A DNA stretch of 64,000 nt from assembly GCA_963681505.1 (NCBI GenBank), contig OY811973.1, forward strand, positions 9,513,559 through 9,577,558, given 5' to 3'. Made by a program: the position numbers and the translations under genes. The notes under the pieces are model-generated. The model was given only the letters and a program-made list of their open reading frames with translations. It was not told the origin of the DNA and did not search any database. Below are positions 56,650 to 64,000 of this stretch, one piece after another. Numbering within the stretch: the first letter of the stretch is position 1; each line of letters begins with the position of its first letter. Origin of the DNA: Eunapius fragilis (Eukaryota > Porifera > Demospongiae > Spongillida > Spongillidae).

Positions 56650-59600
56650 AATGGAAAGGAGGAGAAGGAGGGTGGATGCAATGGGAAGAAAGGTAGAAGG
56701 AGGAGGATGAGGGTAGGAGGAGGAGGAGGAGAAGGAGGTAGAGGAAGGGGAGGAGAAGGTGGGGGGGGGGGGGGGTGGATGCAACGGGAAGAATGGAAGG
56801 AGGGGGAGGAGAGGGAGGATGCAACAGGTAGGAAGGTAAAAGTAGGAGGATGAGGAGGAGGTGTGGATGCAATCAAAAGAATGGAGGAGGGGAGGAGAGA
56901 GGAGGAGGGGAGGGGAGGAGAGAGGAGGAGGAGGAGGGGAGGAGGAGGAGGGGGAGGAGGAGGATGGGTGGATGAAGGAAGATAGGAAGAAAAGGAGGGA
57001 GAGGAGGAGGAGGAGGCGAGGAGGAGGGGGAGGGGAGGGGAGGATGATGGAAGATAGGAAGAGGAGGTAGATGAGGAGAGAAGGTGGGTGTGGATGCAAC
57101 GGGAAGAATGGAAGGAAGAGGGGGAGGATGCAACAGGTAGGAAGGTAGAAGTAGCAGGAGGATGAGGAGGAGGAGGGGAGGTGTGGACGCAATCAAAACA
57201 AAAGGAGGAGTAGGGGGTTAGGTTAATAGGAAGGAGGGTAGGAGAGAAAATGAGAGGGAGTAAGAGGCGGAGGAGGGGATGGGAAGGGGAGGAGGAGAGG
57301 AGGAGGAGGGTAGAGGAGGGGAGACAGAGAGGTGGAGGAGGGGAGGAGGATGGTGGATGAAGATAGGAGGAGGAGGAGGAGGAGGGAGAGGGGAGGGGAG
57401 GGGAGGGGAGGAGAGGAGGATGAGTGGATGAGGGAAGATAGGAAGAGGAGGAGGTAGAGGAGGGAGAGGAGAAGGTGGGCTGGATGCAATGGAAAGAATG
57501 GAAGGAGGAGGAGGGGGAGGACGGGAGGTTTGGATGCAATCAAAAGAAAGGAGGGGGAGGGGTAGGTGTAGTATAGGAAGGAAGGTAGGAGGGAGAATGA
57601 GAGGAGTAAGAGGAGGAGGAGGGGGAGGAGAGGAGGGGGAGATGAGGAGGAGGAGGAGGGGAGGAGGAGGAGGAGGGGAGGAGGAGGGGAGGAGGAGGAG
57701 GAGGGGAGGAGGAGGGGAGGAGGAGGGGAGGAGAGGAGGGGAGGAGAATGGGTGGATGAAGGAAGATAGGAGGAGGAGGAGGAGGAGGTGAGGAGGAGGG
57801 GAGGGGAGGAGAGGAGGAGGATGGGTGGATAGAGGGGGAGGAGGGTAGGATGCAACAGGTAGGAAGGTAGAAGTAGGAGGATGAGGAGGAGGAGGGGAGG
57901 TGTGGATGCAATCAAAAGAAAGGAGGAGGTGGAGGGGTAGGTGTAATAGGAAGGAAGGTAGGAGGGAAAATGAGAGGGAGTAAGAGGAGGAGGAGGGGGA
58001 GGAGGAGGAGGAGGGGAGGGGCGGAGGAGGGGAGGAGGAGGGGAGGGGAGGAGGAGAAGGATGGGTGGATGAAGGAAGATAGGAAGAGGAGGAGGGGGAG
58101 GAGGTAGAGGAGGGGGAGGAGAAGGTGGGGGTGGATGCAACGGGAAGAATGGAAGGAAGAGGAGGGGATGCAACAGGTAGGAAGGTAGAAGTAGGAGGAG
58201 AATGAGGAGGAGGAGGGGAGGTGTGCATGCAATCAAAAGAAAGGAGGAGGGGGAGGGGTAGGTGTAATAGGAAGGAAGGTAGGAGGAAAAATGAGAGGGA
58301 GTAAGAGGAGGAGGAGGGGGAGGGGAGGAGGAGGTGGAGGAGGAGGGGAGGGGAGGAGGAGGGAGGGGAGGGGAGGAGGAGGGAGAAGAGAGGAGGAGGA
58401 GAGGAGGAGGAGGATGGGTGGATGGAGTGGGAGGAGGGGAGGATGCAACAGGTAGGAAGGTAGAAGTAGGAGGAGGAGGAGGAGGAGGGGGAGGTGTGGA
58501 TACAATCAAATGAAAGGAGGAGGGGGAGGGGTAGGTGTAATAGGAAGGAAGGTAGGAGGAAAAATGAGAGGGAGTAAGAGGAGGAGGACGGGAGGGGAGG
58601 AGGACGGGAGGGGAGGAGGAGGGAGGAGGACGAGGGGGGAGGAGGAGGATGGGTGGATGAAGGAAGATAGGAAGAGGGGGAGAGGGAGGAGAAGGAGGTA
58701 GAGGAGGGGGAGGAGAAGTTGGGGGTGGATGCAACGGGAAAAAGAAAGGAGGGGAGGATGCAACAGGTAGGAACGTAGAAGTAGAAAATGAGGAGGAGGA
58801 GGAGGGGGAGGTGTGGATGCAATCAAAATAAAGGAGGAGGAGGGGTGTTAGGTGTAATAGGAAGGAGGTAGGAGGGAAAATTAGAGGGAGTAAAAGAAGG
58901 AGGAAGAGGAGGAGGAGGAGAGGAGGAGGAGAGGAGGAGAAGGGAAGAGGAGGGGAGGAGGAGGAGAGGAGGAGGAGGGAAGAGGAGGGGAGGAGGAGGA
59001 TAGGTGGATGAAGGAAGATGGGAAGAGCTGGAGGAGGAGGAGGAGAGGTAAGAAAGAAAGAAGGGCAGTGAATATGAATGGTCTTGAGAGATACGCCATA
59101 CTAAGTAAAGGTACTGCAGTTGCAACCGGTGGGAAGGTAGAAAAAGGGGAGGGGAGGAGGAGGGAGGAGGAGGGGAGGCGGAGGGAGGCGGAGGGGAGAA
59201 GGATGGAGGAGGGGAGGAGGAGGGAGGAGGAGAGGAGGTGGATGGAGGAGGAGGGGAGATGGAGAGGAGGAGGAGAAGGGGAGGAGGATGGGTGGATGAA
59301 GATAGGAGGAGGAGGGGGAGGGGAGGGAGGTGGAGGGGAGGAGAGGAGAAGGGGAGGAGGAGGATGGGTGGATGAAGGAAGATAGGAAGAGAAGGAGAAG
59401 GAGGTAGAGAAGAGGGAGGAGATGGTGGGGAGTGGATGCAACGGGAAGAAAAATGAAAAGAGTAGGGGAGGAGGGAAGGATGCAACGGGTTAGAAGATAG
59501 AAGTAGGAGGATGAGGAGGAGGAGGGGAGGTTTGGATGCAATTAAAAGAAAGGAGGGGGGAGGGGTAGGTGGAATAAGAAGGAAGGTAGGAGGGAAAATG

Positions 59601-60050
59601 AGAGGGAGTAAGAGGAGGAGAAGGGAGGTGAGGAGGAGGGAGGAGGAGATGGAGGAGGGAGGAGGAGGGGAGGAGGTGGATGGGTGGATGAAGGAAGATA
59701 GGAAGAGGAGGAGGGGGAGGAGGAGAAGGAGGTAGAGGAAGGGGAGGAGAAGGTGGGGGTGGATGCAACGGGAAAAAGAAAGGAGGAGGGGAGGATGCAA
59801 CAGGTAGGAACGTAGAAGTAGGAGGATGAGGAGGAGGGGGAGGTGTGGATGCAATCAAAAGAAAGGAGGAGGGGTGTTATGTGTAATAGGAGGGAAGGTA
59901 GGAGGGAAAATGAGAGGGAGTAAAAGAAGGAGGAGGAGGAGAGGAAAGGAGGAGGAGGGGAGGAGGAGGAGGATGGGTGGATGAAGGAAGATAGGAAGAG
60001 GTGGAGGGAGAGGAGGAGGAGGAGGAGGAGGAGGAGGAGGAGGAGGTAAG
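56650..60050. repeat. AG-rich satellite, right arm
   Basis: The reverse complement of the left array. The unit marker GATGCAATCAAAAGAAAGG (with variants) is at about 56865, 57185, 57531, 57906, 58226, 58498, 58818, 59534 and 59847, a spacing of mostly 270-375. At about 59035-59130 there is an extra copy of the outer-arm sequence (GGGCAGTGAATATGAATGGT), otherwise found at 60064-60135, showing internal rearrangement. Confidence 0.93.
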
Positions 60051-60925
60051 AAAGAATTAAAGAAGGGCAGTGAATATGAATGGTCTAGAGAAATATGCTA
60101 TACTAAGTAAAGGTACTGCAGTTTGTGTACCAGATAACTGACTGTCGCAAGCAAGTCATCTGGTCCCCAGACTAGTGTAGAGGGTGTAGAGGGTGAAGAA
60201 GGGGCCCCATGATTAGAAGGCATGGTACGTGCATGCTTACATGTACATGCCACAAACTGAGCAGATATAGAAAAAGGGTGCACGATATAAACTACCATGA
60301 ATATTCACAGCATCTAGCATAAGCGATACATGTGAACGTACGATACGGTTTTATGTTGAAACGTAGCGTACGAGGTACGATCGCTTATATACCACGTAGA
60401 ACGATCAAAGCGGAGTTAATTACCTAACTTCAAATTTAAAGGGCGTGACCATTGCATAATGGCATATTGGAATAAGGTGAGTGGCGCGAAATGTCGAATT
60501 ACTTTGAAAATCCATATCTCCGTAACGGATAAGAAAAAACGTAACGATCTGCAGAAATCAATAGCTACAGGACCCTTCTATGTACACTCCAAATTTGACA
60601 TGTTATCGTCACTCGTATCTGGAGAAATGTGGAATGTTAACCCATTGGGTTAGAGACCTTTATAACCATGGCATGGAACATATCTAGAGCACCAAATTCG
60701 GTTTGCACAGAGAAAACTGATTGGTAAACAAGTGTACGAAATTTGAAAAGAAAATATGAAACCGTTGTGAAGATATGTTGCTTTTTGTAACGTACAATTT
60801 TTATAGTGATAAAATTAAAACTCCAGAAGGGTGATTTTGCTGGATACCGTCCCATTTATCTCACATGCAGGATAAAATATCCTAGCGCATATTATCTTCA
60901 GGATAGAGTATCGTTATATATATAT

Positions 60926-61167
60926 GGGACAGTGTCCAGCTAAATCACCCTTATGGTACTTTTTCAAAATTTCCAGAACAAGCAATAGAAAAGTAACGCT
61001 TGCATTGAAATGTATGGCTAATTATAAATTCAGTGCCTAATAACTTTGTGATGGATAGTCCGATTTAGGATGCGTAAGGACCATTTGATAGAAGCTCATG
61101 GGTGTTCAAGGAAAATCAAAAAATTTGAAAACTTGAAAAACTAGCCAGAAGGGTGATTCTGCTGGAC
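60926..61167. mobile_element. 242-bp MITE with the same ends as the giant foldback
   Basis: It starts GGGACAGTGTCCAGCTAAATC and ends, in reverse, GTCCAGCAGAATCACCCTTCT. ATAT flanks both sides, consistent with a 4-base duplication, though the context is AT-rich. There is no coding content. Confidence 0.75.
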
Positions 61168-61722
61168 ATATATATAATTTTAAAGTTATAAAAATGACTC
61201 ACGTTTGAATCGCTATAACTTCGGAACGGTACACGCCATTGACTTCCTATTTTCAACACTTCATATTACACCATTTCTATAGGGTAAAATAGATTTTGGA
61301 GTCTTGCATTAGCTTCGTGCCAGTGTTGCAACGTCTGATACCCCTTGGGGTTCAAACTGGCCATATCTTTCGGCAGGACGTCTCAATTAACTTCAAATGC
61401 GGTTTATACGCAGAGGGGTCCTGTACCTATCGATGTGCCCTGTTCGTTAATTTTTACTTGATCCGTTACGGAGATACAGCTGTGCAAAGTAATTGCACAT
61501 TTTTCGTTCATTCAGCGCCATTAACCTACTACAACCTGGTTCCCGCTACTCCGAGTACATGAATATACAATAACCTCCCGTGCCCATGCCACTGTATTAT
61601 TAACCTGTGCAACTGAAGTACCACCGTTCTTTCAAACGTCAGTGGTTCTCTTCTATAATGGACAAGATTCGTTAAGCGATCGAAATGTGTGGGATTCAGT
61701 TACCGTCACCATACAAAAAACA
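61168..61722. other. Partial TIR-family sequence
   Basis: Contains GACTTCCTATTTTCAACACT and TTGATCCGTTACGGAGATAC, shared with intron 1 of beta-helix copy B and with the foldback arms. It is probably a further, diverged copy. No gene is supported. Confidence 0.6.
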
Positions 61723-62240
61723 CGGTACGTATTACCAGTACCGATACGCGCGCACAACATATAATTTATGTGTCCCTGTCGATTCAGTCATACTCTTTGA
61801 GTGCCACTCATTGCGTGGCCATTCATAGGCTCACAACCTATACGTCAGAGCCATGATATATAGTGTACGGTGTATCAGCTAGGTTATGGGGGAGGCGTGG
61901 TCACACATGCAGCGCAGCTAGGCTGGAACACATGTAACCCTTCCTAATTGTCGGGATTAGCGTTCTGCTGGCACATATATTTTAAACGCCCACCGTTTTT
62001 CATTTCATCTGCATGGCTGGCACACACGCACCCATGAACCAACACATACACAAGTCTAACGTCACACTTATACACACTCTTTCCACTATTCTTTTCCCTA
62101 TGCTGTACACACTGTAAATTGTTATGTGCTACATGGATTCACTCATGAGCTTTGTCTAGTTGAACTTTTTTTCTATGTCTTTCGGTTACAGTGCTTTCAC
62201 TGGCCTACTACACAACCCTCTTTCTCAACTATTTGTATTC
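61723..62240. repeat. Direct repeat, copy 1
   Basis: Begins CGGTACGTATTACCAGTACC and runs to CTTTCTCAACTATTTGT. About 88-90% identical by eye to 63373-63890. It has no TG…CA ends or primer site, so it is not clearly an LTR. Confidence 0.85.
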
Positions 62241-62833
62241 TGACTGATGTGTTTTCACGTGTGTAACAGGATTGTGTGTTTTATACATAGTGGTATAGGA
62301 GCATGGAGGCTATGGGGGCAAAGGCCCCAACAATTTTTTCAGAGGAAGGCCCACCTCCCAACTCCTACCCCCATTGGTTGTATGTACTGGATTAATGTGT
62401 TGTATGTACTGGACTATTTGTTCTTGTCTCACAGTACCTGCCACATCATGACGTACCATGCCTCATGCCCATATTCCACTGATTACATGCATCCATTTAG
62501 ACACTCACAAACTCATATATACACAACACTCACAACTACATGTATCCCATGCCAATCACTATATACACTGAAGCTCTGAGTGTGTATCATTGAGAGGTTT
62601 AAAAAGACTTAGGTCTTACTATTTATTACCATCCTTTGTTATACCAGTGCCCTGATCTTTATCTTTTGGGATAAAGCAGGAATAATGTTCCTGCTGGGCT
62701 TAAATACAAAAGTAGGTCCAGTAAAGTCCCTCTTACAGAGTGGTAGATTTACAAGTAATATCACAAAAGATAAATAGCACAGATTCCTAGAAGGGGCCCA
62801 TGTATAATGCTATACATACACACGCGCACACAC

Positions 62834-62884
<51 letters not shown>

Positions 62885-63222
62885 TACACACACACACACA
62901 CAAACCAGTGCTACTTAGAATTACTGGTTCTGGTGGGTAAGACTGTCAGTTTGCTATGACCAGATGCAAAGCCATCCATGGAATGTTGATTTACATGAGA
63001 TGGTGGCAAATAGATAGGCTAATGCCTTTGTGTTTAGGACTCTGCAATTAATGGTGTCATATTTTATGTCTGTTTTTGGATCTGGTGCAGTGCTGCTTCC
63101 AAACATGTTACAGACCTGTGAGTTCCATAGGCTTTTGCATTTGGTCATATGTGTAGCAACAAACTTGACGGTCATCCTCACCAGAACCACTATATCTTCT
63201 TGTAAGTAGCATTGGAATTTCA

Positions 63223-63271
<49 letters not shown>

Positions 63272-63372
63272 TTTGTGTGTGTGATGTGAGTGTTTGTGTG
63301 TGTGTAGCATTGGAACCTTTCTTTCTTGAGGATGTGCAATTTATTTTTTGTAATATGTTGACAAGGATTGGA
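62241..63372. other. Sequence between the direct repeats
   Basis: There is no supported gene. It holds a (CA)n cluster at 62818-62902 and a (TG)n run at 63224-63268. The frames through these are low-complexity. Confidence 0.6.
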
Positions 63373-63890
63373 CGGTACGTACTACCAGTACCGATACGCG
63401 CGCACAATATTATGTAGAAATCGTGTCCTTGTCGATTTGGTCATACTCTTTGGGTGCCACTCATTGCGTGGTCATTTATAGGTTCACAACCTATACATCA
63501 GAGCCATGATATATAGTGCCTGGTGCATCCGCTAGGCTATGGGAGAGGCGTGGTCGAGTTAAAGACACATGCGGGCTGGAACACATGTAACCCTTCCTTA
63601 TTGTTGGGATATGCGTTCTGCTGGCACATATAACACCCACCATTTTTCATTTCATCTGCACGGCTGGCACACACACACACCCATGAACCACACCCATGAA
63701 CATACACACGTCTCATGTCACTCTTTCCACCATAAGACACTATTCTTTTCCCCTTGCTGTAAACCCTGTAAATTGTTATGTGTGTGCTACATAGATTCAC
63801 TCATATGCTTTGTCGATTTGAACTTTTTTTCCTATATCTTTCGGTTACAGTGCTTTCACTGGCCTACTTCTTTCTCAACTATTTTTGTTA
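63373..63890. repeat. Direct repeat, copy 2
   Basis: Same orientation as copy 1, 1650 bases downstream. It has small indels, mainly in the ACACAC-rich middle part. Confidence 0.85.
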
Positions 63891-64000
63891 TGTTTATATT
63901 CAGATTCATTCTCTTTATGTTTGGTCCTACATGTGCAAGTAACATTATTACCTTCTATTCTTTAGTGGTCATAATTGTATCAGCACAAAATGGTAGTATG

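Larger units (their letters stand above)
49272..60853. mobile_element. Giant foldback element, 11.6 kb
   Basis: The outer ends are GGGACAGTGTCCAGC and, in reverse, GGGACGGTATCCAGC, each followed by AAAATCACCCTTCTGGAG. ATTT flanks both sides (49268-49271 and 60854-60857), a 4-base target duplication. The outer parts of the arms (49272-49745, 51909-51979 and 52217-52460 on the left; 60853 back to about 60050 on the right) pair at about 95% by eye. Inside come complementary CT-rich (52461-55975) and AG-rich (56650-60050) satellites around a 0.66-kb spacer. There is no transposase frame, so it is non-autonomous. The plan resembles Foldback/Galileo elements (long inverted repeats with internal tandem repeats), but I do not claim kinship. 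Confidence 0.8.

Noticed and set aside
56640..59858. Long minus-strand Pro/Ser/Leu frames and plus-strand Arg/Gly/Glu frames
   Set aside because: Products of the AG-rich arm of the same palindrome, with no codon bias, start context or splice structure.
61723..63890. LTR pair of a defective retroelement
   Set aside because: Repeat ends are not TG…CA, there is no primer site or polypurine tract, and there is no coding remnant between them.

Overview
This is animal genomic DNA, most likely from a sponge or another early-branching metazoan. That is an inference. It rests on genes with many short GT-AG introns, a tandem family of secreted beta-helix plus multi-pass membrane proteins, and several animal-type mobile element families (Ty3/mag-like LTR element, two non-LTR-type reverse transcriptase families, hAT, and a Gypsy-integrase-like transposase with an OTU protease domain). 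There are no operons, ribosome binding sites or CRISPR arrays.

Layout. 0-4 kb: the last three phase-compatible exons of an unidentified minus-strand gene, a long (AC)n tract, and a minus-strand fragment resembling the C-terminal membrane region of PIGN (GPI ethanolamine phosphate transferase 1), with a frame break and a palindrome-rich insertion. 4-11.4 kb: mobile-element debris. A foldback lies at 4761-4897. A reverse transcriptase remnant at 6135-9165 is split by two inserted elements, and a 178-bp tandem satellite lies at 10.55-11.35 kb. 12.9-27.5 kb: two tandem plus-strand paralogues of 20 exons each (1254 and 1257 aa by my splicing). Most exon lengths are identical. Each predicts a signal peptide, a right-handed beta-helix ectodomain, a Cys-rich neck and about eight membrane segments. 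Patches of near-identity suggest gene conversion.

27.6-32.7 kb: a complete, apparently recent Ty3-type retrotransposon on the minus strand (identical 128-bp LTRs, CATG target duplication, tRNA-Ser primer site, one 1582-aa gag-pol frame). 32.7-45.8 kb: TIR elements, two more reverse transcriptase remnants and an integrase scrap. 45.9-49.1 kb: a broken, intron-containing Gypsy-integrase-like transposase followed by an OTU-type protease domain, comparable to Ginger DNA transposons.

49.27-60.85 kb: the most striking object, an 11.6-kb inverted-repeat (foldback) element. Its termini are GGGACAGTGTCCAGC-like and it is flanked by ATTT. Each arm has about 1 kb of outer sequence and about 3.4 kb of a CT/AG-rich satellite with a period near 300 bp; a 0.66-kb spacer separates them. 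The left arm has taken two later insertions (one with a CGCTA duplication, one with TA), and the right arm keeps both empty sites. Smaller relatives with the same terminal motif lie at 32.69-33.24 and 60.93-61.17 kb, and body sequence of the same type lies at 61.2 kb and in intron 1 of the second beta-helix gene. 61.7-63.9 kb: a 0.52-kb direct repeat around CA/TG-rich DNA.

Exon boundaries were worked out by hand from splice signals, reading phase and comparison of the paralogues. Family names come from motif recognition, with no database search.
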